Shown here: one piece after another, positions 51,082 to 61,115 of the stretch
Position numbering within the stretch: position 1 is the stretch's first letter
How the letters are laid out: every line of letters begins with the position of its first letter
Source: an uncultured Roseobacter sp.
Lineage (GTDB): Bacteria; Pseudomonadota; Alphaproteobacteria; Rhodobacterales; Rhodobacteraceae
Length of the DNA stretch: 64,000 bases
Direction: 5' to 3'
Assembly: GCF_947496515.1 (NCBI RefSeq)
Contig: NZ_CANMDB010000008.1
Location: 1-64,000 of the forward strand
Position numbers and translations under genes: made by a program
The notes under the pieces: model-generated
The model's input: only the letters and a program-made list of their open reading frames with translations
Told to the model about the DNA's origin: nothing
Databases searched by the model: none

Positions 51082-51852
51082 TTATCCTTGCGCTCTTTCG
51101 TGATCGAGCCGCTGCCGCGCGACCGCCTCGTTACGGTCGGCGCGGATCTGGTCCTGCAGGCATCCCAGCACGAAATCCAGGTGGTCCTCTATCGCAGCAC
51201 GGGTGCCTGCCGGGTCGCGCGCCTGAAGGTGGTCGTTGATCTGGCGGTGCTGGTCCAGCAGGCTCGCCTGGGTGGCGCGTTGTTTGAACATGATCTGCCG
51301 GTTGTAGAAGACGCCCTCGCGCAGCAGATCGTACATGGAGCGCATCATGTGCAGCATCACCACGTTGTGGCTCGCCTCGATGATGGCCATGTGGAATTGC
51401 GCGTCCAGCCGCGCCTCATCCTCGGGGCGGCGTGCCGGGTCGGGGGCGGCCATACGGTCAAAGACCGTCTGGACAACCCGCAGATCGGTGTCGGAGGCAA
51501 GGCGGGCGGCGCGTTCGGCAGCCAACCCTTCCATATCGCGGCGAAAGGACAGGGCGTCAAAGACAGCCGTTTCGTGGCGCGAGAAGAGATGCACGAGGGC
51601 GGGCGCGAAGGCGGAGCCCAGCACCTCGGCCACGTAGACCCCCGCGCCTGCCCGGGTGCTGAGAAGCCCCTGATCCTGCAGAACACCCAAGGCATCCCGC
51701 AGGCTGGGGCGGGAGACGCCCAGCCTTTCTGCCAGTTCTCGTTCCGCCGGGAGCCGTTCGCCCGGTCGCAGGATGCCGCGCAGGATCAGATCCTCGATCT
51801 GGCGCACCACGGCGGTGGAGAGTTTCTCGGGCTGGACAGGGCGAAAGGGCAT
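51082..51852 (-). CDS. FadR/GntR-family regulator with FCD domain
   Basis: The 256-residue regulator has a winged-helix domain (LSTAVVRQIEDLILRG, GERLPAERELAERLGVSRPSLRDALGVLQDQGLL, residues about 13-75) and a C-terminal FCD effector domain with HMAIIEASHNVVML and DQHRQINDHLQARDP, the positions of its metal-binding histidines. I chose the ATG at 51852 behind GGAGC. A TGGTC-N9-GACCA site just upstream suggests autoregulation. It resembles LldR/PdhR-type regulators of organic acid use, but the target is unknown. Confidence 0.9.
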   Translation of the reverse strand: MPFRPVQPEKLSTAVVRQIEDLILRGILRPGERLPAERELAERLGVSRPSLRDALGVLQDQGLLSTRAGAGVYVAEVLGSAFAPALVHLFSRHETAVFDALSFRRDMEGLAAERAARLASDTDLRVVQTVFDRMAAPDPARRPEDEARLDAQFHMAIIEASHNVVMLHMMRSMYDLLREGVFYNRQIMFKQRATQASLLDQHRQINDHLQARDPAGTRAAIEDHLDFVLGCLQDQIRADRNEAVARQRLDHERAQG

Positions 51853-51866
51853 GGATGCTCCGGTTT

Positions 51867-51893
51867 TGGTCAAATCATATGACCAGTTGACCA
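51867..51893. promoter_or_regulatory. Candidate GntR/FadR-type operator
   Basis: TGGTC (51867-51871) and GACCA (51881-51885) form an inverted repeat, and GACCA recurs at 51889. This resembles the TGGT/ACCA half-sites used by FadR-subfamily regulators. It lies 14 bases upstream of the regulator start. Confidence 0.5.
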
Positions 51894-52065
51894 GTGCGAC
51901 AATGGTTTTCGGGTGCACCACGGTGAGGCATCATTATCTGGGTCGCACCTCAATATCTTGGGGATAAGTCGCCGATCGCCCCATTCCTTGGGGGTGGCGC
52001 TGTTGACACGCGCGCTGTGGGGCCGCAGGCTCGACGGCAATTCCCGGAATCACAGCGAGGGCCCG

Positions 52066-55000
52066 GTGCGCTTCTCCAAACTCAGACTGACCGGCTTCAA
52101 GAGCTTCGTGGATCCCACCGATCTGATCATCTCGGATGGTTTGACGGGCGTGGTGGGACCCAACGGCTGCGGCAAGTCGAACCTGCTGGAAGCGTTGCGG
52201 TGGGTGATGGGGGAGAACCGGCCCTCGGCCATGCGCGGTGGCGGGATGGAGGATGTGATCTTTGCCGGTGCGGCCACCCGGCCCGCGCGCAATTTTGCCG
52301 AAGTGGTGCTGCACATCGACAATTCCGACCGGTTGGCGCCCGCGGGGTTCAACGACAGCGACCAGCTGGACATCGTGCGGCGGATCACCCGCGATGTGGG
52401 CAGCGCCTACAAGGTGGGGGCCAAGGACGTGCGGGCGCGGGATGTGCAGATGCTGTTCGCGGACGCCTCGACCGGCGCGCACAGCCCGGCGCTGGTGCGG
52501 CAAGGTCAGATTGCGGAGCTGATCAACGCCAAGCCCAAGAACCGCCGCCGCATTCTGGAAGAGGCGGCGGGCATCAGTGGGCTGTACCAGCGGCGGCACG
52601 AGGCGGAGTTGAAGCTGAAGGGGGCGGAGACGAACCTCGAACGGCTCGATGATGTGATCGAACAGCTGGCCTCGCAGCTGGGGCAACTGGCGCGGCAGGC
52701 GAAACAGGCAGCGCGGTACCGGGCCATCGGAGAAGATCTGCGCCGGGCGGAGGGGCTCTTGCTCTACCGCCGCTGGCGAGAGGCGGAGACGGCGCGGGCC
52801 ACTGCGGATGAGGCGCTGCGGACCCGGGTGCGCGAGGCGGCGCAGGCCGAGGCAGCGGTGCGCGAGACGGCAAAGCAGCGCGGCACGGCGGAGGCGGCGC
52901 TGCCTGCGTTGCGTGAGGAAGATGCGATTGCGGCGGCGCTCTTGCAGCGGTTGATGGTCGAGCGGGACACGCTTGCGGATCAGGAAGCCCGCGCGCTGGA
53001 TCTGATCGAGACGCTCACGGCCCGGATTGTGCAGCTGGAGCACGATATCGCCCGCGAGGGCGCGCTGAACCGCGATGCCGGCGAAACTATCGCGCGGCTG
53101 GATTGGGAAGCGCAGGAGTTGGCCAAGGCAGCCGATGGGCAGGACGAGCGGCTGGCCGAAGCAGCGGAGGCCGCGCGCGAGGCGGCGGCGGTGCTGCAGA
53201 CCCGCGAGGCGGATATGTCCACGCAGACCGAGGATGTGGCGCGGTTGTCGGCGCGCTATGGCTCCGCGCAGCGGTTGCTTGAGGACAGCCGCAAGACGCT
53301 GGAGCGTTCCGAAGGGGAAGCGGCGCGGGCGCGGGCCGCCGTTGCCGACAGTCAGGAAAAACTGGCCCGGGCGGGGACCGACTTTGTCGAGGCGGAGGCT
53401 GCCGAACGGGCTGCGGTCGCCGAGGCGGAGGCGGCAGAGGCCGCGTTGCTGGCCGCGGAGCAGGCGCGGGCCGAGACGCAGGCGCGCGAGGCGGACGCCC
53501 GGGCGCAACGTTCCGAGGCGGAAGGCGAGATGAATGCGCTGCGGGCCGAAGCCGGGGCCCTGGCGAAACTGGTGGACCGCGACACGGCCGAAGGCGGGCA
53601 GATCCTCGATGAGGTGACGGTCACGCAGGGGTACGAAAAGGCGCTTGGCGCGGCACTGGCCGATGATCTGCGGGCGCCGGTTGTTGCCGCGGATGGACCA
53701 TCGGGCTGGGCGGGGTTGCCGCAGTATAGTGCGCATCAGCCCTTGCCCGCCGGGGTCACGCCGCTGTCGCTGTTTGTGACGGGGCCGGAGGTTCTGGCGC
53801 GCAGGCTGAGCCAGATTGGCCTCGTCGAGGGAGATCAGGGGCCCGCGCTGCAGGCCGACCTGCGGCCCGGTCAGCGGCTTGTCTCCGCCGAAGGGGACCT
53901 GTGGCGGTGGGACGGGCTGCGCGCCTGGGCCGAAGATGCGCCCTCGGCCGCCGCGCTGCGGTTGCAGCAACTGAACCGCATGGAAGAGCTGAAACAATCG
54001 CTGGAGCTGGCGAGCCAGCGCGCCGAAGGCGCACAGGCGGCCCATGCGCATCTCGGGGCGGAACTGGCCGACCGCGCCCGCACCGATGCTGCCGCGCGCG
54101 ACGCGCGCCGCGCCGCTGACAAGGCTGTGGCCGATGCCGGGCGACGACTGAGCCGCGCGGAGGCGGACCGCAATCTGGCGGAAGGACGGCTGGAAGCGCT
54201 CGGACTGGCGGTCAGCCGTCACGAGGAAGAGGCCATGGCCGCGCGCACCCGGGCCCGCGAGGCGGAGCGCGCGCTGGCCGATCTGGGCGATCTGGGGGCC
54301 GCCCGCGCGCTGGTCGAGGACATCCGCACCGCTGTCGAGGCCGCAAGGATCACCATGATGTCACGCCGGTCTGCCCACGACGAGCTGCGCCGCGAGGGCG
54401 AGGCCCGCACGCGTCGCGCGCAGGAGATCAGCAAGGAGATCAGCGGCTGGCGGCACCGGCTGGAGACGGCGGAGGCGCGTGCGGCAGAGCTGGTGACGCG
54501 CAAGGAAACGGCGCAGGCCGAGTTGACCGCGGCGCAGGCCTCGCCGGAAGCCATTGCCGCCAAGCGAGCGGAGATGCGCGACGCGATCACACTCGCCGAG
54601 GCGCGCAAGGCCAAGGCGGCCAATGCGTTATCCGAAGGGGAGGGCGCGTTGCGCCGGGCGGGCGAGGCGGAACGCGAGGCGGAACGCAGCGCATCGGACG
54701 CTCGTGAGAGCCGTGCCGGTGCGCAGGCACGCAGCGAAGCGGCGCGCGAGACGGTCGCTCAGGCGGCGGGTCGGATTGCCGATGAGGCGCAGGCGACGCC
54801 GAGCCAGTTGCTCGCCCAGCTTGACGCGGTGCCCGATGAGATGCCCGCGGCTGAGGCGCTGGAGGCGGATGTGAGCCGGTTGAAACGGCAGCGCGATGCT
54901 CTGGGAGCGGTGAACCTGCGCGCCGAGGAAGATGCAGCGGAGGTCCAGACCGAATACGACACGCTGACCGGTGAAAAGGCGGAACTGGAGGAAGCCATCC

Positions 55001-55521
55001 GCACCCTGCGCAGCGGGATCGCGAGCCTGAACAAGGAAGGCCGCGCGCGGCTGCTGACCGCCTTTGAGCAGGTCAATGGTAATTTCTCCATGCTGTTCCG
55101 CCATCTTTTCGGTGGCGGGGAAGCCAATCTGGTGATGGTCGAGAGCGACGATCCGCTGGAGGCCGGGCTGGAGATCATGTGCCAGCCTCCGGGCAAGAAG
55201 CTCTCGACCCTGAGCCTGCTGTCGGGCGGCGAGCAGACGCTGACCGCCATGGCGCTGATCTTTGCGGTATTCCTCGCGAACCCCGCGCCGATCTGTGTGC
55301 TCGATGAGGTGGACGCGCCGCTGGATGATGCCAATGTGACGCGCTTTTGCGATATGCTCGACGAGATGTGCAGTCAGACCGATACGCGGTTTTTGATCAT
55401 CACGCACCACGCGGTGACGATGGCACGGATGGACAGGCTCTTTGGCGTGACCATGGGAGAGCAGGGCGTGAGCCAGCTGGTGTCCGTGGATCTGAAGAAG
55501 GCCGAGACGCTGGTGGCCTGA
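52066..55521 (+). CDS. smc: Chromosome segregation ATPase SMC
   Basis: The 1151-residue SMC has Walker A GPNGCGKSN (near residue 32), a long coiled coil, a hinge (about 520-640, GYEKALGAALADDLRAPVV), the return coiled coil, signature LSLLSGGEQTL and Walker B APICVLDEVDAPLDDANV. It organises the chromosome with ScpA and ScpB. I chose the GTG at 52066 (RFSKLRLTGFKSFVDPT), the conserved start; the frame stays open upstream to 51913 without support. No scpA is adjacent. Confidence 0.97.
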   Translation: MRFSKLRLTGFKSFVDPTDLIISDGLTGVVGPNGCGKSNLLEALRWVMGENRPSAMRGGGMEDVIFAGAATRPARNFAEVVLHIDNSDRLAPAGFNDSDQLDIVRRITRDVGSAYKVGAKDVRARDVQMLFADASTGAHSPALVRQGQIAELINAKPKNRRRILEEAAGISGLYQRRHEAELKLKGAETNLERLDDVIEQLASQLGQLARQAKQAARYRAIGEDLRRAEGLLLYRRWREAETARATADEALRTRVREAAQAEAAVRETAKQRGTAEAALPALREEDAIAAALLQRLMVERDTLADQEARALDLIETLTARIVQLEHDIAREGALNRDAGETIARLDWEAQELAKAADGQDERLAEAAEAAREAAAVLQTREADMSTQTEDVARLSARYGSAQRLLEDSRKTLERSEGEAARARAAVADSQEKLARAGTDFVEAEAAERAAVAEAEAAEAALLAAEQARAETQAREADARAQRSEAEGEMNALRAEAGALAKLVDRDTAEGGQILDEVTVTQGYEKALGAALADDLRAPVVAADGPSGWAGLPQYSAHQPLPAGVTPLSLFVTGPEVLARRLSQIGLVEGDQGPALQADLRPGQRLVSAEGDLWRWDGLRAWAEDAPSAAALRLQQLNRMEELKQSLELASQRAEGAQAAHAHLGAELADRARTDAAARDARRAADKAVADAGRRLSRAEADRNLAEGRLEALGLAVSRHEEEAMAARTRAREAERALADLGDLGAARALVEDIRTAVEAARITMMSRRSAHDELRREGEARTRRAQEISKEISGWRHRLETAEARAAELVTRKETAQAELTAAQASPEAIAAKRAEMRDAITLAEARKAKAANALSEGEGALRRAGEAEREAERSASDARESRAGAQARSEAARETVAQAAGRIADEAQATPSQLLAQLDAVPDEMPAAEALEADVSRLKRQRDALGAVNLRAEEDAAEVQTEYDTLTGEKAELEEAIRTLRSGIASLNKEGRARLLTAFEQVNGNFSMLFRHLFGGGEANLVMVESDDPLEAGLEIMCQPPGKKLSTLSLLSGGEQTLTAMALIFAVFLANPAPICVLDEVDAPLDDANVTRFCDMLDEMCSQTDTRFLIITHHAVTMARMDRLFGVTMGEQGVSQLVSVDLKKAETLVA

Positions 55522-55581
55522 GCCGCGCGACCGGTCAATCCTGTGTTGATGATCCGGGGTCGGGGCGCGTAAGGTCGTCGC

Positions 55582-55950
55582 ATGAAACCCTTTGTGCTTC
55601 TGTTCGCGCTGATTGTCCTGCCCGGGGCGGGGTTAGCCCAGGACTGGGCGTTGCGCGCGGATGACAGGGTGCTGACGCGCCAGGAAGTGTTGACGCTGAC
55701 GGAGGGGAGCACGCTGGTTTTCTACGATGACGGACAATCCGCCTATGGCCCGGAGGGTGCCTATTCCTATACTTACGCCAGTGGTGCGGCGGCCTTCGGT
55801 GCCTATGAGGTCGGGGCGGATGGCACGGTGTGCATCGCCTACCGGAACGGGTTCGGGCGCTGCGATCGCTACGTGGAGAGCCGCGGGCGCATCGTTCTGC
55901 TGACCGAGCGCGGTGAACGGTTCCCGGTGCGGCCGCCTAGGGTGGACTAG
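55582..55950 (+). CDS. Small secreted protein of unknown function (122 aa)
   Basis: A signal peptide covers residues 1-19 (cleavage GLA-QD). The mature part has tyrosine/glycine-rich beta-type sequence and two cysteines (VCIAYRNGFGRC) that may form a disulfide. It follows smc by 60 bases. I recognise the general type as a rhodobacterial periplasmic hypothetical protein; no function. Confidence 0.75.
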   Translation: MKPFVLLFALIVLPGAGLAQDWALRADDRVLTRQEVLTLTEGSTLVFYDDGQSAYGPEGAYSYTYASGAAAFGAYEVGADGTVCIAYRNGFGRCDRYVESRGRIVLLTERGERFPVRPPRVD

Positions 55951-56314
55951 CTCAGTGGCTGCCGGTGTGTTTTGCTGCGGGGGGGGTGTTCTGTGGTCGG
56001 GGTGCGGTGCTCTATCATGTCTTTATACTTGGGCGACCGGCTTGGCAGGAGGAGAGCTGCGCCTCCGGCGGGAGTTTATCCTGCAAGATGAGCGAGCGGT
56101 TTTGCCATGTGACTGCGCGGGGCACGACGCTGTTTTACAGGCCATGGGGCGGTGGATGTTGCCGTCATGCGGGGGTATGGGCGGAGTGCTTGCAGACAGA
56201 AAAGACCCTGCGGCACGGGGGCACGCAGGGTCGTGAGGTGAGAACAGACCTGAATGACTGTTTCGCGGAGCACCCTAGCTTTGGGCGCGTAAAGAATGGT
56301 TAACGGCGAGCGCG
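55951..56314. other. Intergenic region with no gene seen
   Basis: The region separates the convergent ends of the secreted protein gene and the transglycosylase gene. A cysteine- and glycine-rich plus-strand frame (55965-56303) looks spurious. The only clear feature is the terminator at 56198-56232. Confidence 0.5.
56198..56232 (-). terminator. Rho-independent terminator of the transglycosylase gene
   Basis: GACCCTGC (56204-56211) and GCAGGGTC (56225-56232) form a perfect eight-base stem. Read on the minus strand the stem is followed by TTTTCTGT. It is about 80 bases past the stop at 56315. Confidence 0.75.
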
Positions 56315-57475
56315 TCAGAGGCGCGCCAGCAGCGCAGGTGTGGGCCAGGCGTCGGCGGGCAGGCCAAGGCGTTGTTGTTCTGCCTGCACGGCTGTGCGCG
56401 TGCGGGCGCCGAGGATGCCATCCACGCTGCCCACGTTATGCCCGCGGGCCTGAAGCTTGCGCTGCAGGTCCTTCATCTGGTCACCGGATAGGCCTGGTTC
56501 GGGGTTGCCTGCGGCATAGACCTGCGCGCCTTCCAGCCGGTTGGCGAAATAGGCGGCGGTGAGCACGTAGGTAAAGCTCTGGTTCCATTCGAAATAGACG
56601 CTGAAGTTGGGGTAGGCGAGGAACGCCGGGCCGCGATGGCCTTGCGGCAGGATCAGGCTGGCGGGCAGGCGGGCGAGGGATCCTTCGCGCAGACGCACAC
56701 CCAGGGACTGCCAGTCGGCGGTGGATTTGACCGTGCGCAGCCCGCTTTGCGACCAGTCGAACTGCGCAGGCACAATCACCTCCTGCAGCCACGGCTCGCC
56801 TGCGCGCCAGCCGAGGCTTTGCAGCATTTTGCCGCCCGACATCAGCGCGTCGGTGGCAGAGGTCTTGAGCGAGACGGTGCCGTCGCCGTCGCCATCCACC
56901 CCGTTCTCAAGGATGTCGCGGGGCAGCATCTGCACCATGCCGATCTCGCCCGCCCAGGCGCCGGTGGTGCGGCGGGGATCGAGGCCGCCCTGTTCGAAAA
57001 GCTCAAGCGCGGCAAAGACCTGCGGGCGAAAAAGCTCGGGCCGCCGACAATCGTGCGCCAGGGTCACCAGCGCGTTTACCGTGTTGAAATCCCCCTGAAA
57101 TCCGCCGTAGTCCGTCTCAAACGCCCAGAAGGCGAGGAGCACGCCGCGGCTGACGCCGTAGCGCTGTTCGATCCGGTCGAATACGGTATCGTAGCGTTGG
57201 GCATTCTGGCGGCCCTTGTTCAGCCTGTCGCGCGAGATCAGCCGCTGCGAAAAATCCAGAAAGGGGCGCTGAAAGACGCCCTGGGCGCGGTCGGCGCGCA
57301 AGACGGCTGCATCCTGTGCGACACCGTTGAAAAACTGGGAAACGGTTGCGCGGTCGTGGCCGCGGCTGATCGCCTCGGATGCGAGATCGTTGACGAAACC
57401 GGAAAAGCCGCCGCCGCAGGCCTGCACCATGGCAGGCAGGGCGAGAAAGCAGCTTGCGAGAAGGGGTAGGCGCAT
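56315..57475 (-). CDS. Lytic murein transglycosylase (MltB type) with peptidoglycan-binding domain
   Basis: The 386-residue periplasmic enzyme has a signal peptide (residues 1-18, cleavage VQA-CG; no convincing lipobox). The SLT_2 domain (about 22-315) has the catalytic glutamate in AFWAFETDYGG, GAWAGEIGMVQMLPRD and VDGDGDG. A C-terminal PG_binding_1 domain (about 325-386) contains LQRKLQARGHNVGSVDGILGARTRTAVQ. It cleaves glycan strands of the wall. The ATG at 57475 follows CAGGAGA. Confidence 0.93.
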   Translation of the reverse strand: MRLPLLASCFLALPAMVQACGGGFSGFVNDLASEAISRGHDRATVSQFFNGVAQDAAVLRADRAQGVFQRPFLDFSQRLISRDRLNKGRQNAQRYDTVFDRIEQRYGVSRGVLLAFWAFETDYGGFQGDFNTVNALVTLAHDCRRPELFRPQVFAALELFEQGGLDPRRTTGAWAGEIGMVQMLPRDILENGVDGDGDGTVSLKTSATDALMSGGKMLQSLGWRAGEPWLQEVIVPAQFDWSQSGLRTVKSTADWQSLGVRLREGSLARLPASLILPQGHRGPAFLAYPNFSVYFEWNQSFTYVLTAAYFANRLEGAQVYAAGNPEPGLSGDQMKDLQRKLQARGHNVGSVDGILGARTRTAVQAEQQRLGLPADAWPTPALLARL

Positions 57476-57497
57476 CAGGATTCTCCTGCAGGGTCTG

Positions 57498-58403
57498 TCA
57501 CAACACGGCCGCCAGCGCGCAGAGTGCGGCAAACCCGGCCCAGGCACGCCACAGCATCGCGATACTGGCGTCGATGTCCAGCGGCCCCAACTCTCTACGC
57601 CCGTTCGTGTTAACAAAGGGAAAATCGCGCATCGCCCCGTCGTAGGCGCGTGGCCCGGCGAGGGCCACGCCGATGGCGCGGGACATGGCCGCCTCCGGCC
57701 AGCCTGCGTTGGGCGAGCGGTGCAGGCGGGCGTCCCGGCGAATACCGCCTATGTCTAAAACACCGGCGGGCAGCGCGATCAGCAGGGCTGTGAGCCGCGC
57801 AGGCGCGAGGTTCAGCAGATCATCGAGCCGGGCGGCGGCCCAGCCGAAATCCGCATGGCGCGGGGTGCGGTAGCCGATCATGCTGTCTGCGGTGTTGACC
57901 ATCTTGTAGATCACCAGCCCCGGCAGCCCGGCCAGCGCGAACCAGAAGGCAGGGGCGATCACCCCGTCCGAGAGGTTCTCTGCCCCGCTCTCGATGGCGG
58001 CGCGGGCAACGGCGGCCTCGTCCATGCTCCGGGTGTCCCGGCTGACGATACGGGCGACCATCGTGCGACCGTCGGGCAAGGCGCGGCGCAGGCCCGCGGC
58101 CACATCTGCCACATGCTGAACCAACGCACCGTGGGCCAGCAGGATCGCGGCACAGAGCAGTTGAACGAGCGGGCCGAGCAGGCTGAGGCCCCAGCCGATG
58201 GCACCGCCGATGGTGATGAGCAGCAGGACGCAGGCGATCCCCTTGAGCTTGCGCCCGGTGCCGCGATTGAACCGCGCGTCCAGCGCGCCGATCAGCCGCC
58301 CCATCAGCACCGCGGGGTGGGGCAGTCTGCTCCAGAGCCAGTAGGGCTCCCCCAGCAGCGCATCGAGGGCCAGCGCACCGAGCAGGATCACAGCCGTACT
58401 CAT
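57498..58403 (-). CDS. cbiB: Adenosylcobinamide-phosphate synthase
   Basis: The 301-residue membrane enzyme (CbiB/CobD) attaches aminopropanol phosphate to cobyric acid. Family motifs are [57 protein letters not shown] and [28 protein letters not shown]. Its start overlaps the stop of the cobD-like gene (58400). Only these two cobalamin genes are here; the rest must be elsewhere. Confidence 0.95.
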   Translation of the reverse strand: MSTAVILLGALALDALLGEPYWLWSRLPHPAVLMGRLIGALDARFNRGTGRKLKGIACVLLLITIGGAIGWGLSLLGPLVQLLCAAILLAHGALVQHVADVAAGLRRALPDGRTMVARIVSRDTRSMDEAAVARAAIESGAENLSDGVIAPAFWFALAGLPGLVIYKMVNTADSMIGYRTPRHADFGWAAARLDDLLNLAPARLTALLIALPAGVLDIGGIRRDARLHRSPNAGWPEAAMSRAIGVALAGPRAYDGAMRDFPFVNTNGRRELGPLDIDASIAMLWRAWAGFAALCALAAVL

Positions 58404-59356
58404 GCCAGAGCGGCGTTGATCCGGGGCCAGTGCAGCGCATGTGGCAGCCCCAGACGCAGCCAGCGCGGGTTGTAGGGGAAAATGCGGCTCCAGATCCGGT
58501 GCTGTGCCAATTTGGTTTGCCAGGCGGCGGCATCCTCGACCTCGTAGAGCCGGAAGAGCGTGGTCCCTCCCAGCACCCGCGCGCCCGCGATCTGCATCAA
58601 CGCATCAAGCCTCGCCGCATCTTCGGCCAACCGGGCCCGGGTGGTGCGCGCCCAACCGGCGTCAGCCAGCGCCTCGGCGCCCACGGCCAGTGCAGGCCCG
58701 GCGACCGGCCAAGGGCCCAGGGCGGCGCGCAGCTGTGCGACCAGGCCCGGATCGCCCGCCACAAAGCCCAGTCGCAGGCCCGCAAGCCCCCAGAACTTGC
58801 CGAAGCTTTTGAGCACCAGCGACCCCGGCGCGGCGGCGCGCGCCATCAGCGATTGTGTCGGGGACACGTCGCAAAAGCTTTCGTCGATTATCGTGAGTGC
58901 GGCCTGCGGGGCGGGCAGGGTCTGCTGGGTCCAGATACGGCCGTCGGGGTTGTTGGGATGCACGATCACCTGGGCTGTCGCGTCGGTGCGATCGGTGACC
59001 GTCCAGCCATGCGCGGCAAAGGCGGCGGCGTGTTCGTTGTAGGTCGGCCCCGGAATGGCGACGGATCCTGCAGGGGCCAGCCCGGGGATCCGCGCAATCA
59101 GCGACGAGGCACCGGGCGCGGCGAGCAGATCCGCTTCGGGCGGGACGTTCCAGAGAGTGCGGGCCGCATCCAGCAGGCGGCTAGCGGCGGCGCTGTCGGG
59201 CAGGGCTGTCCAGGCATCGGATGGCAGGGTTCGGATGGGATAGGGATGCGGATTGATCCCCGTCGACAGGTCGATCCAACCGATTCGCGTGCCCTTGAAT
59301 CGGGCAATGGCGGCGTCGATGCCACCGCCGTGGTCACGTTGCTCTTTGGTCAACAA
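58400..59356 (-). CDS. cobD: Threonine-phosphate decarboxylase (PLP-dependent, class I aminotransferase fold)
   Basis: The 318-residue enzyme makes aminopropanol phosphate for the nucleotide loop of cobalamin. It has HGGGIDAA near the start, [13 protein letters not shown], the PLP pocket [10 protein letters not shown], and PLP lysine region [19 protein letters not shown]. The overlap with cbiB and the HGG/STGINP motifs distinguish it from histidinol-phosphate transaminase. In alphaproteobacteria it is often called CobC. Confidence 0.92.
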   Translation of the reverse strand: MLTKEQRDHGGGIDAAIARFKGTRIGWIDLSTGINPHPYPIRTLPSDAWTALPDSAAASRLLDAARTLWNVPPEADLLAAPGASSLIARIPGLAPAGSVAIPGPTYNEHAAAFAAHGWTVTDRTDATAQVIVHPNNPDGRIWTQQTLPAPQAALTIIDESFCDVSPTQSLMARAAAPGSLVLKSFGKFWGLAGLRLGFVAGDPGLVAQLRAALGPWPVAGPALAVGAEALADAGWARTTRARLAEDAARLDALMQIAGARVLGGTTLFRLYEVEDAAAWQTKLAQHRIWSRIFPYNPRWLRLGLPHALHWPRINAALA

Positions 59357-59553
59357 TCCACTCTCATTCCATGGATAGTGGCATTATTTCACGCCTTTGC
59401 CGCTGGGACAAAGCGGAAACCAGCCGGTTATTCAAGTGTGAACGGCTTTGACGGGCCGTTAGGGATTTGCTTAATCGTTTGTTAACCTTTTCGGGCGCAC
59501 CACAGATGTTACAGAGTGCAACAATTTCGGGAGCATCCCGGAATGGAGGACAG

Positions 59554-59934
59554 ATGAAGGTTCTGATTGTAGAGAGCCAAAAAGATCTGGCGACACTGTG
59601 GCAGCGACATCTGGAGCGCATGGGCATGACTGTGTCCCGCGCCTTTGGACAGGTCGATGCCATCAATCACCTGAGCACCTATCCCACCGACATCATCATC
59701 ATGGATCTGGTGCTGAATGATGGCTCGGCGCTGGCTGTGGCGGATTATGCCAGCTACCGGCTGCCAGAGGCGAAGGTGATTTTCGTGACCAATACGTCGT
59801 TCTTTTCCGACGGGTCGATCTTTTCCCATGCGACAAATGCCTGCGCCTTTGTGCAGAGCGCCACGCCGCCCGAGGATCTGGCGGCGATGGTGGAACACTA
59901 TGGCGGCACGCCCGAGCAACCGGGCGTGGCCTGA
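59554..59934 (+). CDS. Degenerate single-domain receiver protein
   Basis: This 126-residue receiver keeps Asp51 (IIIMDLVLNDGSAL) and VTNTS but has ES in place of the usual acidic pair (VESQKD) and QS where the conserved lysine should be (FVQSATP). It is probably not phosphorylated in the normal way. GGAGGA precedes the ATG. It is homologous to the intact receiver at 28770-29135. It sits alone, divergent from cobD. Confidence 0.85.
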   Translation: MKVLIVESQKDLATLWQRHLERMGMTVSRAFGQVDAINHLSTYPTDIIIMDLVLNDGSALAVADYASYRLPEAKVIFVTNTSFFSDGSIFSHATNACAFVQSATPPEDLAAMVEHYGGTPEQPGVA

Positions 59935-59940
59935 CGCAGC

Positions 59941-60915
59941 CTAGCCGCGGTCGTGCGGTGCGTTGAAATCCAGATCCGGGTTAATGGGCAGGATGCGGTG
60001 TGGGTTGATGCTTTCGTGGCTGTAGTGGTAGTGCCGCACGATGTGAGCGAAGTTTACCGTCTCCGCCACCCCGGGCGTCTGGTAGAGCGCGCGGGTGTAA
60101 GACCACAGGTTGGGATAGTCGATGATCCGCTTGCGGTTACATTTGAAATGCAGATGGTAGACTGGATCGAAGCGGACCAGAGTGGTGAAGAGCCGCCAGT
60201 CCGCCTCCGTCTGCCGGTCGCCCATCAGATAGCGGTTCTCTGACAGGCGGTTTTCCAGCCAGTCCAGTGTCTCGAAAAGCGGCACGACGGCAGCATCGTA
60301 GGCCTCCTGACTGGTGGCAAAGCCTGCCTTGTAGACCCCGTTGTTGACCGTGTCGTAAATGCGCGCATTCACCGGTTCGATCGCGTCACGCAGATCTTCG
60401 GGCCACAGATCGAGGGTATTTCCGGTCAAACCATCAAAGGCGCTGCCCAGCATGCGGATGATCTCGGCGCTCTCGTTTGAGACGATGGTCTCGCGCTCCT
60501 TGTCCCAGAGGATGGGCACGGTGACGCGCCCGGAGAACATCGGATCGGCGCGCAGGTAGATCTCACGCGCGAAGGCGTGACCGTAGAGCGTGTCGCCGGT
60601 GGCACCCTTATCGTCGGTCTCGAAAGTCCATCCTTCTCCCAGCATGTCCGGGTGCACGACGGAGACAGAGATGTGCGACGTTAGATCCTTCAGCGTGCGA
60701 AAGATCAATGTGCGGTGGGCCCAGGGGCAGGCGTGGCTGACATAGAGATGATAGCGACCGCTCTCAGCCGGGAAACCGCCGTCCCCAGATGGGCCCGCGC
60801 TGCCGTCAGCGGTGAGCCAGTTGCGAAACTGCGCCTCTGAGCGTTCGAATTTCCCGCCCGTCGATTTGGTGTCGTACCACTTGTCATGCCAGACGCCGTC
60901 TACCAAGAGACCCAT
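59941..60915 (-). CDS. Glutathione S-transferase, xi class (glutathionyl-hydroquinone reductase)
   Basis: The 324-residue protein has the catalytic cysteine in YVSHACPWAHRTL, VVHPDMLGEGW, VPILWDKERETIVSNESAEIIRML and NNGVYKAGFATSQEAYD, the pattern of ECM4/YqjG-type enzymes that reduce glutathionyl-hydroquinones. The C-terminal helical domain ends with FAHIVRHYHYSHESINPHRI. I chose the ATG at 60915; the upstream frame lacks support. Confidence 0.95.
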   Translation of the reverse strand: MGLLVDGVWHDKWYDTKSTGGKFERSEAQFRNWLTADGSAGPSGDGGFPAESGRYHLYVSHACPWAHRTLIFRTLKDLTSHISVSVVHPDMLGEGWTFETDDKGATGDTLYGHAFAREIYLRADPMFSGRVTVPILWDKERETIVSNESAEIIRMLGSAFDGLTGNTLDLWPEDLRDAIEPVNARIYDTVNNGVYKAGFATSQEAYDAAVVPLFETLDWLENRLSENRYLMGDRQTEADWRLFTTLVRFDPVYHLHFKCNRKRIIDYPNLWSYTRALYQTPGVAETVNFAHIVRHYHYSHESINPHRILPINPDLDFNAPHDRG

Positions 60916-61115
60916 ATGCGCGCTCCTTTGTCTTTGCGATTGCGTGAGAGGTAGAGGCCTGGCGCGATGCGGCAAAGGTCCATCCCCGCGCAGGGAACTT
61001 CGCAGGAATGCACAGGTGGCATGGGCGGGGTTTTGCAGTGCCACAAAACCTTAACTTGATTTTCAGCCGATTGGGCCATCCTGTAGGGCGTAACGGTTGC
61101 CCGGGGGGTCACAGA

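Noticed and set aside
51934-54222. 762-residue minus-strand open frame
   Set aside because: It is a shadow of the smc coiled-coil coding sequence.
55965-56303. 112-residue cysteine- and glycine-rich plus-strand frame
   Set aside because: It overlaps the terminator of the transglycosylase gene and its composition looks like translated non-coding GC-rich DNA.
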